NCBI RefSeq assembly: GCF_000379485.1
Contig: NZ_KB902314.1
Location: forward strand, 62,001-126,000
Reading direction: 5' to 3'
DNA length: 64,000 nt
Source of the DNA: Wenxinia marina DSM 24838
Lineage (GTDB): Bacteria; Pseudomonadota; Alphaproteobacteria; Rhodobacterales; Rhodobacteraceae
The translations under genes were made by a program, and so were the position numbers. This document shows positions 8,923 through 18,290 of the stretch, piece by piece. The notes under the pieces are model-generated. The model saw nothing but the letters and a program-made list of their open reading frames with translations, was not told the origin of the DNA and did not search any database. Positions within the stretch are counted from its first letter, which is position 1. Every line of letters starts with the position of its first letter.

Positions 8923-11556
8923 GTGAGCGAGCCGGCCGCTGCCGTCACGCCGATGATGGCGCAGTACCTGGAGATCAAGCGCGCCCACGAAGGGGCGCTG
9001 CTGTTCTACCGGATGGGCGACTTCTACGAGATGTTCTTCGACGACGCGGTGGCGGCGGCAGAGGCGCTGGACATCGCCCTGACCAAGCGCGGCAAGCATC
9101 TGGGCGAGGACATCCCCATGTGCGGCGTCCCGGTCCACGCGGCCGAGGGGTACCTGCTGCAGCTGATCCGCAAGGGATTCCGCGTCGCCATCGCCGAGCA
9201 GATGGAGGACCCGGCCGAGGCGAAGAAGCGCGGGTCGAAATCGGTGGTGGCGCGGGACGTCGTGCGGCTGGTCACGCCCGGCACGCTGACCGAGGAGTCG
9301 CTGCTGGACGCACGACGCCACAACTTCCTCGCCGCCTGGTGCACCGTCCGGGACGAGGGGGCATTGGCTTGGGTCGACATCTCGACCGGGGCGTTCTCGG
9401 TGCTGGCCTGCCCGCCGGCGCGGCTGTCCCGGGAGCTGGCGCGGCTGTCCCCGCGCGAGGTGCTTCTGGCGGAAGAGACGGAGCGGGACTGGGCCGGAGT
9501 CGTCTCTGACTCGGGCGCCTCCGCCACGCCGCTGGCGCGCGGCGCGTTCGACAGCGAGGGCGGAGCGCGGCGGCTGTGCGCGCTGTTCTCGGTCGGCTCG
9601 CTGGACGGATTCGGCGCCTTCAGCCGGGCCGAGATCGGCGCGATGGCGGCGGTGGCCGAGTACCTCGACCTGACGCAGAAGGGCCGGATGCCGCTGCTCC
9701 GCCCGCCGGTGCAGGAGCGGCCGGGCGGCGCCATGCAGATCGACGCCGCGACCCGCCGCTCGCTGGAGCTGACTGCGGCGATGGGCGGCGGCCGGGCCGG
9801 CTCTCTGCTGGGCGCGATCGACCGGACGGTGACGGCCGCGGGCGCGCGGCTGCTGGAGCGGCGGCTGTCCGCGCCGTCGTGCGAGCTGGAGACGGTGCTG
9901 GCCCGGCAGGCGGCGGTGACGCATTTCGTGGAAGACCGGGCGGCGGGCGAGGCGGTGCGCGACCGCCTGCGCGGTGCGCACGACATCGACCGGGCGCTGT
10001 CGCGGCTGGCGCTCGACCGGGGCGGGCCGCGGGACATGGCGGCGATCCGCAACACGCTGGCGGTGGCGGAGAACCTGGCCGGGCGGCTGGGGGGCGACCT
10101 GCCGGAGGTGCTGGCGCGGGCGGCGGAGGATCTGACGGGGCACGACGCGTTGCACGACCTGCTGGACGCGGCGCTGGTGGCGGAGCCGCCCCTGCTGGTG
10201 CGGGACGGCGGCTTCATCGCCGCGGGGCACGACGTCGAACTGGACGAGGCGCGGCAGCTGCGGGACGAGGGCCGGTCGGTGATCGCCGGGATGCAGGCGA
10301 AGTACGCCGAGACGGCGGCCGTGCCAGGCCTGAAGATCAAGCACAACAACGTCCTCGGCTACTTCATCGAGACGACGGCGACCCACGCCGAGAAGATGAT
10401 GTCGCCGCCGCTGTCGGAGACCTTCATCCACCGCCAGACGACGGCGGGGCAGGTGCGGTTCACGACGGTCGACCTGTCGGAGCTGGAGACACGGATCCTC
10501 AACGCCGGGGGCAGGGCGCTGGAGCTGGAAAAGCGGCTCTATTCCAGCCTACGGGAGGCCATTATCGCCGAGGCGGCACGGCTCTCCGCGCTCGCCCGGG
10601 CACTCGCCGAGATTGACCTCGCGGCCGCGCTCGCCGATCTCGCCCGGGGCGAGGACTGGTGCCGGCCGCACCTGTCCACCGGCCGCGCCTTCCGGATCGT
10701 GGGCGGCCGGCATCCCGTCGTGGAACAAGCCCTGCGCAAGGCGGGCGAGCCGTTCATCGCCAACGACTGCGACCTCGGCGACAGCCCGATCTGGCTGCTG
10801 ACCGGGCCGAACATGGCGGGCAAGTCGACTTTCCTGCGGCAGAACGCGCTGATCGCGATCCTCGCGCAGGCCGGCGCCTGGGTGCCGGCGGCGGAGGCGG
10901 AGATCGGCCTCGTCAGCCAGGTGTTCAGCCGGGTGGGCGCGGCGGACGACCTCGCCCGGGGGCGATCGACCTTCATGGTCGAGATGGTCGAGACGGCGGC
11001 GATCCTGAACCAGGCCGACGACCGGGCGCTGGTGATCCTCGACGAGATCGGGCGGGGGACGGCGACCTACGACGGGCTCTCCATCGCCTGGGCGACGTTG
11101 GAGCATCTGAACGCGGTGAACCGCTGCCGCGCGATCTTCGCCACGCACTATCACGAGATGGCGGGGCTGGCGGACCGGCTGGACGGGGTCGCCAACGCGA
11201 CGGTGGCGGTGAAGGAGTGGGAGGGCGACGTGATCTTCCTGCACGAGGTCCGGCGCGGCACGGCCGACCGGTCCTACGGCGTGCAGGTGGCCCGGCTGGC
11301 CGGGTTGCCGGCGTCGGTCGTGGAACGGGCGCGGGTGGTGCTGGACGCGCTGGAGCAGGGCGAGCGGGAAGGGGGCGGCAAGCGCGAGACGCTGGTGGAC
11401 GACCTGCCGCTGTTCTCGGCCGCGCCGCCGCCGCAGCCGGCGAAGAGCGCGCCGCCGGAGGTGGAGGCGAGGCTGCGGGAGGTGCATCCGGACGGCCTCA
11501 CGCCGCGGGAGGCGCTGGAGCTGGTGTACGAGCTGAGGGGGCTGGTGCGCGAGTGA
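8923..11556 (+). CDS. mutS: DNA mismatch repair protein MutS
   Basis: An 877-residue MutS, which binds mismatches and recruits MutL. The mismatch-reading motif GDFYEMF is near residues 30-36; Walker [10 protein letters not shown] is at 628-636; the Walker B/D-loop region ([16 protein letters not shown]) and FATHYHEM follow. The start is GTG at 8923 with a weak AGAGAG ribosome site; no in-frame ATG precedes the conserved [26 protein letters not shown] region more convincingly. Length fits the family (850-880). It ends facing grpE, with inverted type A repeats in the gap. Confidence 0.97.
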   Translation: MSEPAAAVTPMMAQYLEIKRAHEGALLFYRMGDFYEMFFDDAVAAAEALDIALTKRGKHLGEDIPMCGVPVHAAEGYLLQLIRKGFRVAIAEQMEDPAEAKKRGSKSVVARDVVRLVTPGTLTEESLLDARRHNFLAAWCTVRDEGALAWVDISTGAFSVLACPPARLSRELARLSPREVLLAEETERDWAGVVSDSGASATPLARGAFDSEGGARRLCALFSVGSLDGFGAFSRAEIGAMAAVAEYLDLTQKGRMPLLRPPVQERPGGAMQIDAATRRSLELTAAMGGGRAGSLLGAIDRTVTAAGARLLERRLSAPSCELETVLARQAAVTHFVEDRAAGEAVRDRLRGAHDIDRALSRLALDRGGPRDMAAIRNTLAVAENLAGRLGGDLPEVLARAAEDLTGHDALHDLLDAALVAEPPLLVRDGGFIAAGHDVELDEARQLRDEGRSVIAGMQAKYAETAAVPGLKIKHNNVLGYFIETTATHAEKMMSPPLSETFIHRQTTAGQVRFTTVDLSELETRILNAGGRALELEKRLYSSLREAIIAEAARLSALARALAEIDLAAALADLARGEDWCRPHLSTGRAFRIVGGRHPVVEQALRKAGEPFIANDCDLGDSPIWLLTGPNMAGKSTFLRQNALIAILAQAGAWVPAAEAEIGLVSQVFSRVGAADDLARGRSTFMVEMVETAAILNQADDRALVILDEIGRGTATYDGLSIAWATLEHLNAVNRCRAIFATHYHEMAGLADRLDGVANATVAVKEWEGDVIFLHEVRRGTADRSYGVQVARLAGLPASVVERARVVLDALEQGEREGGGKRETLVDDLPLFSAAPPPQPAKSAPPEVEARLREVHPDGLTPREALELVYELRGLVRE

Positions 11557-11564
11557 GAGAGGAT

Positions 11565-11645
11565 CCGCCCCGGCCTTGAGCCGGGGTCTCGATCAGCTGG
11601 TGTTTCGCCCGGACCTGCGAGGCCCCGGCTCAGGGCCGGGGCGGG
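11565..11645. repeat. Two type A palindromic repeats in opposite orientation
   Basis: Copy 1 (11565-11590) is the reverse complement of the type A element seen after msrA; copy 2 (11619-11645) is in the forward orientation. Each has CCCCGGC/GCCGGGG arms. They occupy the whole convergent gap between mutS and grpE, where a hairpin could terminate transcription from both sides. Confidence 0.8.
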
Positions 11646-11670
11646 TATGCACTCGATCCGTGGGTGTCAC

Positions 11671-12258
11671 TCAATTCGCCGGGGTCGACGACACGCCGAC
11701 CTGCGCGGGGCGCAGCAGGCGGTCGTGCAGCAGGAAGCCGCGGGCCATGACCTGGATGATCTCGCCGGCCTTGGTCCCCGGCACCGGCGCCTCGAACATC
11801 GCCTGGTGGTGCTGCGGGTCGAACTTCTCGCCCACTTCCGGCGCGAGCGACTCGATCCCGTGCTTCTTGAACACGTTGAGCAGCTCGCGCATCGTCAGCT
11901 CCACCCCCTCGATCAGGCCGCCGGTCTCGGCGCGCTTCTCCTCGGGCACGGCGTCGAGCGCGCGGGCGAGGGCGTCGTAGACCGGCAGCAGGTCGCGGGC
12001 GAGCTTCGACCCGCCGTAATTCTCGGCCTCGCGGCGGTCGCGGTCGGCGCGCTTGCGCACGTTCTCGGCCTCGGCGAGGGCGCGGATGAACCGGTCCTTG
12101 TACTCGTCCCGCTCGGCGGTCAGCGCGGCGATCGCGTCCTCGCCCTCGGCCGCGGCGCCGACGGCCTCGGCGGTCGGGTCCAGCCCTTCGGCCTCCATCG
12201 CCTCGGCCTCGGCGGCGAGGTCGTCCAGGGACTGCGGTTCGGTCTTGTTCTTGGCCAT
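11671..12258 (-). CDS. grpE: GrpE, nucleotide exchange factor for DnaK
   Basis: A 195-residue GrpE, the cochaperone that releases ADP from DnaK. An acidic N-terminus is followed by a long helix (DEYKDRFIRALAEAENVRKRADRDRREAENYG) and the C-terminal beta domain with QHHQAMFEAPVPGTKAGEIIQVMARGFLLHDRLLRPAQVGVS, all standard. It sits 18 bases after hrcA with a GAGGTAAGAGC ribosome region, forming an hrcA-grpE heat-shock unit. dnaK/dnaJ are not in the window. Confidence 0.96.
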   Translation of the reverse strand: MAKNKTEPQSLDDLAAEAEAMEAEGLDPTAEAVGAAAEGEDAIAALTAERDEYKDRFIRALAEAENVRKRADRDRREAENYGGSKLARDLLPVYDALARALDAVPEEKRAETGGLIEGVELTMRELLNVFKKHGIESLAPEVGEKFDPQHHQAMFEAPVPGTKAGEIIQVMARGFLLHDRLLRPAQVGVSSTPAN

Positions 12259-12276
12259 GCTCTTACCTCGGGTCGG

Positions 12277-13344
12277 TCAGCTGGCGCCCCGGTCGGCGAT
12301 CATCCGTCCGACCAGCTGCGCGGTGTAGTCAACGATGGGCACGATTCGCCCGTAATTCAGGCGGGTGGGGCCGATGACCCCGACCGCGCCCACGATCTTG
12401 CGGTCGGCGTTCATATAAGGAGAAACGACCAGAGAGGAACCCGACAGCGAAAAGAGCTTGTTCTCGGAGCCGATGAAGATGCGGACGCCCTCGCCCCGCT
12501 CGGTCAGTTCCAGGAACTCGGCGATGTCGCGCTTGCGCTCCAGATCGTCGAACAGCTCGCGGATGCGTTCCAGATCCGCCTCGCCGCCCTCGCCGAGGAG
12601 GTTGCCGCGGCCGCGGACGATCAGCCTCTCGGTCTGTTCGCCGCGGTTGATCCATTCGGCGACGCCGGTCTCGACGAGGTCGGCGGCGAGCGTGTCCAGC
12701 TCCTGCCGGCGGGCGGCGATCTCGCGGCCGACGACGGTGGACAGCTCCGACAGCGTCCGGCCCTCGGCCAGAGCGTTCAGGAAGTTCGCGGCCTCGCGCA
12801 GGGAAGAGGGCGTCTGGCCCGGCGGCGGGCTGAACAGGCGGTTCTCTACATGGCCGTCAGCGAAGACGAGGACGACGAGGGCACGGTCGGCGGCGAGCGA
12901 CACGAACTCGATATGCCGGATCGGCGCCTCGTGCTTGGGCGCGAGCACCAGGCTGGCGCCGCGGGTGACGCCGGAGAGGGCGGAACCGACGCGGTCCAGC
13001 AGGCTCGCCACGTCGCCGCCGCGGTCGCCCAGCGTCTCGTCCAGCTTGGCGCGGTCCTCGGTATCGAGATCGCCGACCTCGAGCAGGCCATCGACGAACA
13101 GGCGCAGGCCCGCCTGGGTGGGGATCCGGCCCGCGCTCACGTGGGGGGAGCCGATGAGGCCGAGGAATTCGAGATCCTGCATCACGTTGCGGATCGTCGC
13201 GGCGCTCACCTGCTCGCTGAGGGTGCGGGTGAGGGTGCGCGAGCCGACGGGTGCGCCGGTCTGCAGATAGCCTTCGACCACCCGGCGAAACACTTCGCGG
13301 GAGCGGTCGTTCAGTTCGTCGAGATTGGGCGTGCGGTCGGGCAT
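12277..13344 (-). CDS. hrcA: Heat-inducible transcription repressor HrcA
   Basis: A 355-residue HrcA, the repressor of CIRCE-controlled heat-shock genes. The N-terminal winged helix (LNDRSREVFRRVVEGYLQTGAPVGSRTLTR, AATIRNVMQDLEFLGLIGSPHVSAGRIPTQAGLRLFVDGLL) and the C-terminal NYGRIVPIVDYTAQLVG are typical. The ATG at 13344 is preferred over an upstream TTG at 13371, which would fall inside a likely -10 box. No CIRCE repeat was found upstream, so HrcA probably acts on targets elsewhere. It is divergent from rph. Confidence 0.95.
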   Translation of the reverse strand: MPDRTPNLDELNDRSREVFRRVVEGYLQTGAPVGSRTLTRTLSEQVSAATIRNVMQDLEFLGLIGSPHVSAGRIPTQAGLRLFVDGLLEVGDLDTEDRAKLDETLGDRGGDVASLLDRVGSALSGVTRGASLVLAPKHEAPIRHIEFVSLAADRALVVLVFADGHVENRLFSPPPGQTPSSLREAANFLNALAEGRTLSELSTVVGREIAARRQELDTLAADLVETGVAEWINRGEQTERLIVRGRGNLLGEGGEADLERIRELFDDLERKRDIAEFLELTERGEGVRIFIGSENKLFSLSGSSLVVSPYMNADRKIVGAVGVIGPTRLNYGRIVPIVDYTAQLVGRMIADRGAS

Positions 13345-13370
13345 GAGCGATGTCGCGGCAAAGCGGCCCA

Positions 13371-13398
13371 ATTAGAACGAGCGGGCCCCCGCCGTCAA
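13371..13398 (-). promoter_or_regulatory. Candidate sigma-70 type promoter for hrcA-grpE
   Basis: On the minus strand a TTGACG -35 box (13393-13398) is followed by a 16-base spacer and TCTAAT (13371-13376), matching 5 of 6 positions of TATAAT. Transcription would start near 13364, about 20 bases before the hrcA ATG. Judged by eye only. Confidence 0.5.
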
Positions 13399-13465
13399 TC
13401 GGACCTTGGATTTCGAGGGGCCGGGGGATAGGACCGCGCCCGAACCAGCGGCAAGGAACATGGGC

Positions 13466-14176
13466 ATGCGACCTTCGGGACGGAAGACCGACCAGATGCG
13501 GACGATCTCGATCGAGACCGGGATCACGCGTCATGCCGAAGGCTCGTGCCTGATCCGCGTCGGCGACACGCACGTGATCTGCACCGCGAGCGTGGACGAG
13601 AGGGTGCCGCCGTTCCTGCGCAATTCCGGTCTCGGCTGGGTCACCGCCGAATACGGCATGCTGCCGCGCGCCACCACGAGCCGGACCCGGCGCGAGGCGG
13701 CCGCGGGCAAGCAGGGCGGCCGGACGGTGGAGATCCAGCGCCTGATCGGGCGGTCCCTGCGCGCCGGCGTGGATCGCGTGGCGCTGGGAGAGCGGCAGAT
13801 CACCATCGACTGCGACGTGATCCAGGCCGACGGCGGCACCCGCTGCGCCGCGATCACCGGCGGCTGGGTGGCGCTGAAGCTGGCGGTGAACCAGCTGATG
13901 CGCGCGGGCCTCGTCACGACCGACCCGCTGGTCGACCCGGTGTCGGCCGTGTCCTGCGGCATCTATGCCGGCCAGCCGGTGCTGGACCTCGACTATCCCG
14001 AGGACAGCGAGGCGGGGGTCGACGGCAACTTCGTGATGACCGGCGACAGGCTGATCGAGGTGCAGATGTCGGCCGAGGGCGCGACCTTCGCGCGGGAGCA
14101 GATGGATGCGCTTCTCGACCTCGCGACGGCCGGCACGGCCGAGCTGGCGGCGGCGCAGCGGGCGGCGGTGGCGTGA
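13466..14176 (+). CDS. rph: Ribonuclease PH
   Basis: A 236-residue 3'-5' phosphorolytic exoribonuclease that trims tRNA 3' ends. The protein begins [12 protein letters not shown] as in the family and carries GEGSCLI-like ([20 protein letters not shown]), [14 protein letters not shown] and [19 protein letters not shown]. The ATG at 13466 is preferred over one 6 bases earlier because AAGGAA at 13453-13458 is better spaced and the family starts here. First of three overlapping genes (rph, rdgB, hemW), divergent from hrcA. Confidence 0.96.
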   Translation: MRPSGRKTDQMRTISIETGITRHAEGSCLIRVGDTHVICTASVDERVPPFLRNSGLGWVTAEYGMLPRATTSRTRREAAAGKQGGRTVEIQRLIGRSLRAGVDRVALGERQITIDCDVIQADGGTRCAAITGGWVALKLAVNQLMRAGLVTTDPLVDPVSAVSCGIYAGQPVLDLDYPEDSEAGVDGNFVMTGDRLIEVQMSAEGATFAREQMDALLDLATAGTAELAAAQRAAVA

Positions 14177-14784
14177 CGCGGCGGTTCGAGGGCGCTCAGC
14201 TGGTCGTCGCGACGCACAATCGCGGCAAGCTGGAGGAGATCGCCGATCTCCTCGCGCCCTACGGCGTGACGCTGACCTCGAACGACGACCACGGCCTGCC
14301 GGAGCCGGAGGAGACCGAGGACACGTTCGCCGGCAATGCCCGGATCAAGGCGCACGCGGCGGCGCGGGCGACCGGCCTGCCGGCGCTGGCCGACGACAGC
14401 GGCCTCACCATCGACGCGCTGGGCGGTGCGCCGGGCGTCCGGACGGCGGATTGGGCCGAGACGGGGCAGGGGCGCGACTTCGGGATGGCGATGGAGCGGG
14501 CGTGGCGCGAGATCGGCGCCAGCGGGGCCACGGCGCCGTTCACCGCCGCCTTCAACTGCACGCTGGTGCTGGCCTGGCCGGACGGGCACGACGAGGTGTT
14601 CGAGGGGCGGATGCCGGGGCAGGTCGTCTGGCCGCCGCGGGGCGAGCAGGGGCACGGTTACGACCCGGTGTTCCAGCCGGACGGGTTCGACGTGACCTTC
14701 GGCGAGATGGACCGCTGGCAGAAGAACCGGATCAGCCACCGCGCCCGGGCCTTCGAGAGGCTGGTGGCGGGCTGCTTTGCCTGA
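14173..14784 (+). CDS. rdgB: RdgB/HAM1 XTP/dITP diphosphatase
   Basis: A 203-residue house-cleaning pyrophosphatase that removes non-canonical purine triphosphates (dITP, XTP). [11 protein letters not shown] at the N-terminus, [33 protein letters not shown] and [10 protein letters not shown] are the family signature. The GTG start overlaps the rph stop (GTGA at 14173-14176), so translation is coupled. Length is normal for RdgB. Confidence 0.95.
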   Translation: MTRRFEGAQLVVATHNRGKLEEIADLLAPYGVTLTSNDDHGLPEPEETEDTFAGNARIKAHAAARATGLPALADDSGLTIDALGGAPGVRTADWAETGQGRDFGMAMERAWREIGASGATAPFTAAFNCTLVLAWPDGHDEVFEGRMPGQVVWPPRGEQGHGYDPVFQPDGFDVTFGEMDRWQKNRISHRARAFERLVAGCFA

Positions 14785-15940
14785 GGTCACGCGGTTCGAC
14801 GAGGGGGGCGGCTTCGGGCTGTACCTGCATTGGCCGTTCTGCCAGGCCAAGTGCCCGTACTGCGACTTCAATTCGCACGTGGTGTCGCGCATCGACCAGA
14901 ACCGCTGGGCTGACGCCTACGAGGCCGAAATCGCGCGCGCGGCGCGCGAGACCGAGGGGCGGGTGCTGCGGTCGATGTTCTTCGGCGGCGGCACGCCGAG
15001 CCTGATGCATCCCGAGGTGGTGGACCGCGCCATTGCTGCGGCGCGGGCGGCCTGGCCCGCGGCAAACGACATCGAGATCACGCTGGAGGCGAATCCGACG
15101 TCGGTCGAGGCGGAGCGCTTCCGCGGCTACGCGGCGGCGGGCGTGAACCGGGTCTCTGTCGGGCTCCAGTCCCTGCGGAACGACGACCTCCGGCGGCTGG
15201 GGCGGCTTCATTCGGCGGAGGAGGCGCGGGCGGCGGTGGCGGTCGCGCGGGACGTGTTCCCGCGGGTGTCGTTCGACCTCATCTACGCCCGGCAGGACCA
15301 GAGTGTCGAGGACTGGCGCGAGGAGCTTGCCGAGGCGCTGGCGATGGCCGCCGACCACCTGTCGCTGTACCAGCTGACGATCGAGGACGGCACCGCCTTC
15401 GGCGCGCGGGCCGCCGCGGGCGGACTGCGGGGGCTGCCGGACGAGGACAGGGCGGCGGACCTGTGGGAGGCGACGCAGGCGGCGTGCGCGGCGGCGGGAC
15501 TCCCGTCCTACGAGGTCTCGAACCACGCGCGGGAGGGGGCGGAAAGCCGTCACAACCTGATCTACTGGCGCGGCGGCGACTGGGTCGGGATCGGTCCGGG
15601 CGCGCACGGGCGGCTGACGCTGGACGGCCGGCGGATCGCCACGGAGACGCCGCTGGCGCCGGGGGAGTGGCTGGCGCGGGTCGAGGAGGCCGGCTCGGGC
15701 GAGTCGCTGCGCGAGGAGGTGTCGCGCGAGAACTGGCTGGCCGAGCTGCTGATGATGGGCTTGCGGTTGCGGGAGGGAATCGACCTGGGGCGGGTGGAGC
15801 CGCTGGGGGCAGCTGCGCTGGAGGGGCGGATCGGCGGGCTTGAAGAGCTCGGGCTTCTGGAGCGTGTCGACGGCCGCCTGCGAACGACCGTCACGGGGCG
15901 CCCGGTCCTGAACGCCGTATTGCGGGAACTCCTCACCTAA
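14777..15940 (+). CDS. hemW: Radical SAM family heme chaperone HemW
   Basis: A 387-residue radical SAM protein of the HemW group, which binds heme and is not a true coproporphyrinogen oxidase. The cluster-binding CQAKCPYC motif comes early; MFFGGGTPSL and SVGLQSLRNDDLRRLGR are standard; HNLIYW, the HemW-specific HNxxYW motif, is present. The start is TTG at 14777, overlapping rdgB by 8 bases; no ATG fits the family start. Last gene of the rph unit, facing parB. Confidence 0.93.
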   Translation: MPEVTRFDEGGGFGLYLHWPFCQAKCPYCDFNSHVVSRIDQNRWADAYEAEIARAARETEGRVLRSMFFGGGTPSLMHPEVVDRAIAAARAAWPAANDIEITLEANPTSVEAERFRGYAAAGVNRVSVGLQSLRNDDLRRLGRLHSAEEARAAVAVARDVFPRVSFDLIYARQDQSVEDWREELAEALAMAADHLSLYQLTIEDGTAFGARAAAGGLRGLPDEDRAADLWEATQAACAAAGLPSYEVSNHAREGAESRHNLIYWRGGDWVGIGPGAHGRLTLDGRRIATETPLAPGEWLARVEEAGSGESLREEVSRENWLAELLMMGLRLREGIDLGRVEPLGAAALEGRIGGLEELGLLERVDGRLRTTVTGRPVLNAVLRELLT

Positions 15941-15995
15941 GCCCTTGAAGATGGAAGGAAACCCGTCCTGCGCCGAGGGCCGTGGCGCAGTGGCC

Positions 15996-16883
15996 TCAGC
16001 CGCCCGAAAGGGCGCGCAGCAGATCGTCCAACTGCTCCAGCGTCCGGTAGCGCAACGTCAGGCGCCCGCCCTCGCCGCCGGGATCCTGGTCGATCGACAC
16101 GCCCATGCCGAGTGCGGCGGCGAGTTCGCCCTCGATCTGTCGCGTGTCGGCGTCCTTTTCGCCCCGTGACGCGCGGGGCCGGGGCGGGGCGTCGGTGCCT
16201 GCGGCACGGGCCATCTTTTCGGCATCGCGGACCGAGAGGCGGTTCTTCACGATCTTCGCGGCGAGTGCCGGCGCGTCCGGGTGGCCGATCAGTGCGCGGG
16301 CATGCCCCGCGGTCAGACGGCCCTCGGTCAGGTGGTCCAGCACCTCGGGTGGCAGCGCGAGCAGACGCATCTGGTTGGCGATGTGGCTGCGACTCTTGCC
16401 GAGTGCGGAGGCGAGCTGGTCCTGGGTGTGGCCGAACCGGTCCATCAACTGCCGGTAGCCCTGCGCCTCGTCGACGGGATTGAGGTCGGCGCGCTGGATG
16501 TTCTCGATGATGGCGACTTCGAGGACCTCGGTGTCGCTGTAGTCCCGGACGAGGACCGGCATGTCGTGCAGCTGCGCCCGCTGCGCCGCGCGCCAGCGCC
16601 GTTCACCGGCGACGATCTGGTAGCGGCCCTCGTCGGCCGGGTCCCGGCGGACGATGATCGGCTGGATCACGCCCTTCTCCCGGATCGACGACGCCAGCTC
16701 GTCCAGAGCCTCGTCGTTGAAGGAGCGGCGGGGCTGGTCGGGGTTGGGACGGATCGCCTCGATCGGGATCCGCGTGTCCGGGCGGCGAGGACGTTCGGCG
16801 CCCTCGGGTGTGCGTTCCGGGCCGACATCCGACATCAGGGCGGACAGGCCCCGCCCGAGGCCGCGCTTGGGCTTCTCTGCCAT
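15996..16883 (-). CDS. parB: Chromosome partitioning protein ParB
   Basis: A 295-residue CTP-dependent DNA clamp that loads at parS and spreads. Start MAEKPKRGLGRGLSALMSD is family-typical; GERR (residues 93-96) is the CTP-binding box; the helix-turn-helix follows in LASALGKSRSHIANQMRLLALP; the C-terminal dimer domain ends RTLEQLDDLLRALSGG. It is 11 bases downstream of parA and last in the leftward array. Two parS sites lie 1.4 and 3.3 kb upstream. Confidence 0.97.
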   Translation of the reverse strand: MAEKPKRGLGRGLSALMSDVGPERTPEGAERPRRPDTRIPIEAIRPNPDQPRRSFNDEALDELASSIREKGVIQPIIVRRDPADEGRYQIVAGERRWRAAQRAQLHDMPVLVRDYSDTEVLEVAIIENIQRADLNPVDEAQGYRQLMDRFGHTQDQLASALGKSRSHIANQMRLLALPPEVLDHLTEGRLTAGHARALIGHPDAPALAAKIVKNRLSVRDAEKMARAAGTDAPPRPRASRGEKDADTRQIEGELAAALGMGVSIDQDPGGEGGRLTLRYRTLEQLDDLLRALSGG

Positions 16884-16894
16884 CGTCGTCTCCT

Positions 16895-17695
16895 TCAGGC
16901 GCGTTCGCGGGCGATGAGTTCGGCCGCGAGGTCGCGGTAGGCGGTCGCTCCGGTCGAGGTCGGATCGTAGTCGATGACCGGCATCGCGAAGGACGGCGCC
17001 TCGCTGAGGCGCACGTTGCGGGGGATCAGCGTCGAGAAGACGAGGTCGCCGAGGTTGTCGCGCGCGTCGGCCTCGACCTGCTGCGACAGGTTGTTGCGAC
17101 GATCGTACATCGTGAGGACCACGCCCTCGATCCGAAGATCGGGGTTGGCGTTCGCCCGCACCTCCCTAATCGTCAGCATCAGCTGCGACAGGCCTTCCAG
17201 CGCGAAGAACTCGCTCTGCAGCGGGACGACGACGGAATGCGCGGCAACCATGGCATTGACCGTCAATATGTTGAGGCTTGGCGGACAATCTATCAAGATG
17301 TAGTCGAGGGACCGTTTCTCGATCCGTGGATCGCGCAGGGCGTCGTGCAGCAGGAAGCTGCGCTTCTCGTTGGCGATGAGCTCTATATCGGCCGAGCTGA
17401 GGTCCTGCGTCGCGGGGATGAGGGACAGGTTCGCGACGTTCGTCGCCTGGATGGCATCATCGACGGAGGCATCGCCGAGGATGAAATCGTAGGTCGTGAC
17501 TTCTCGTCTGTCCGGTGAGAGGCCAAGGCCCGTCGAGGCGTTTCCTTGAGGATCAAGGTCGATCAGGAGGACCTGGCGACCCTCCCGCGCAAGGGCCGCG
17601 CCGAGATTGATCGCCGTCGTGGTCTTTCCGACTCCTCCCTTCTGATTCGCGACGGCCATGATCTTCGGGCCGCGATAGCGCAGGTAGTCAGACAC
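16895..17695 (-). CDS. parA: Chromosome partitioning ATPase ParA
   Basis: A 266-residue ParA/Soj ATPase that drives segregation of ParB-parS complexes. The deviant Walker A KGGVGKT is at residues 19-25; DLDPQGNASTGLG and DYILIDCPPSLNILTVNAM are intact. The start is GTG at 17695, overlapping the end of rsmG by 8 bases; an internal ATG just before AVANQKGG is the alternative. Partner of the parB 11 bases downstream. Confidence 0.96.
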   Translation of the reverse strand: MSDYLRYRGPKIMAVANQKGGVGKTTTAINLGAALAREGRQVLLIDLDPQGNASTGLGLSPDRREVTTYDFILGDASVDDAIQATNVANLSLIPATQDLSSADIELIANEKRSFLLHDALRDPRIEKRSLDYILIDCPPSLNILTVNAMVAAHSVVVPLQSEFFALEGLSQLMLTIREVRANANPDLRIEGVVLTMYDRRNNLSQQVEADARDNLGDLVFSTLIPRNVRLSEAPSFAMPVIDYDPTSTGATAYRDLAAELIARERA

Positions 17696-18290
17696 GGCGG
17701 GGCCTCTCGATCTTGAGGATGCGGGCTTCGGGATCGGTCATACTGGGAAACTCGGTCAAGGCGAAGTCCCACGACGCACGGGCAGCGGCAATTTCGGCTG
17801 CGGCCTGCCGGCCCTTCGGGAAGAGGGCGATGCCGTCGGGCGCCAGGTGGAGCGCGGCAAATCCGATCAGGTCCGTCAGGGGCGCGAGGGCCCGGGCGGA
17901 CACGACGTCGGCTCCCAACGGAGCAAGATCTTCTATCCGGCAGGACAGGATCTCGACGGAAAGTCCCAGTTCCCGGCGGGCGGTCTGGAGGAAGGCGCAC
18001 TTGCGCGCATCGCTTTCCACCAGCGTCACGCGGCAGCCGGGCTGCAGTATAGCGACCACCAGCCCGGGAAGGCCGCCGCCGCTTCCGAGATCGCCCCAAG
18101 TACGTCCCCCCTGATGCAGCGTTGCAAGTTGAGCCGAATCGAGGATGTGGCGCTGCCATACGTCCCCCGCCGTAGAGGGCGCGATCAGATTGATGCGTTT
18201 CGTCCACTTGCGGAGGAGTTCCACGTAGGCGAGCAGGCGCTCCCTCGTTTCACGTGAAACATCCATCCCCGGAAGGTCGAGGTCCATCAT
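17688..18290 (-). CDS. rsmG: 16S rRNA (guanine-527-N7)-methyltransferase RsmG
   Basis: A 200-residue SAM-dependent methyltransferase (GidB) that modifies G527 of 16S rRNA. The SAM loop [11 protein letters not shown] is at residues 66-76, preceded by RHILDSAQL. It starts inside the mnmG stop (ATGATG at 18285-18290). Codons 10-15 (D-V-S-R-E-T) also spell a parS half-site pair. Slightly shorter than E. coli RsmG (207). Confidence 0.95.
   Translation of the reverse strand: MMDLDLPGMDVSRETRERLLAYVELLRKWTKRINLIAPSTAGDVWQRHILDSAQLATLHQGGRTWGDLGSGGGLPGLVVAILQPGCRVTLVESDARKCAFLQTARRELGLSVEILSCRIEDLAPLGADVVSARALAPLTDLIGFAALHLAPDGIALFPKGRQAAAEIAAARASWDFALTEFPSMTDPEARILKIERPRRV
18246..18261. promoter_or_regulatory. 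parS centromere site 1 (inside rsmG)
   Basis: CGTTTCACGTGAAACA matches the chromosomal parS consensus TGTTTCACGTGAAACA at 15 of 16 positions; the core GTTTCACGTGAAAC is a perfect palindrome. It lies in the first codons of rsmG, 1.4 kb from parB, the protein that recognises it. Confidence 0.92.

Noticed and set aside
13345-13465. CIRCE operator between hrcA and rph.
   Set aside because: No TTAGCACTC-N9-GAGTGCTAA-like inverted repeat is present.
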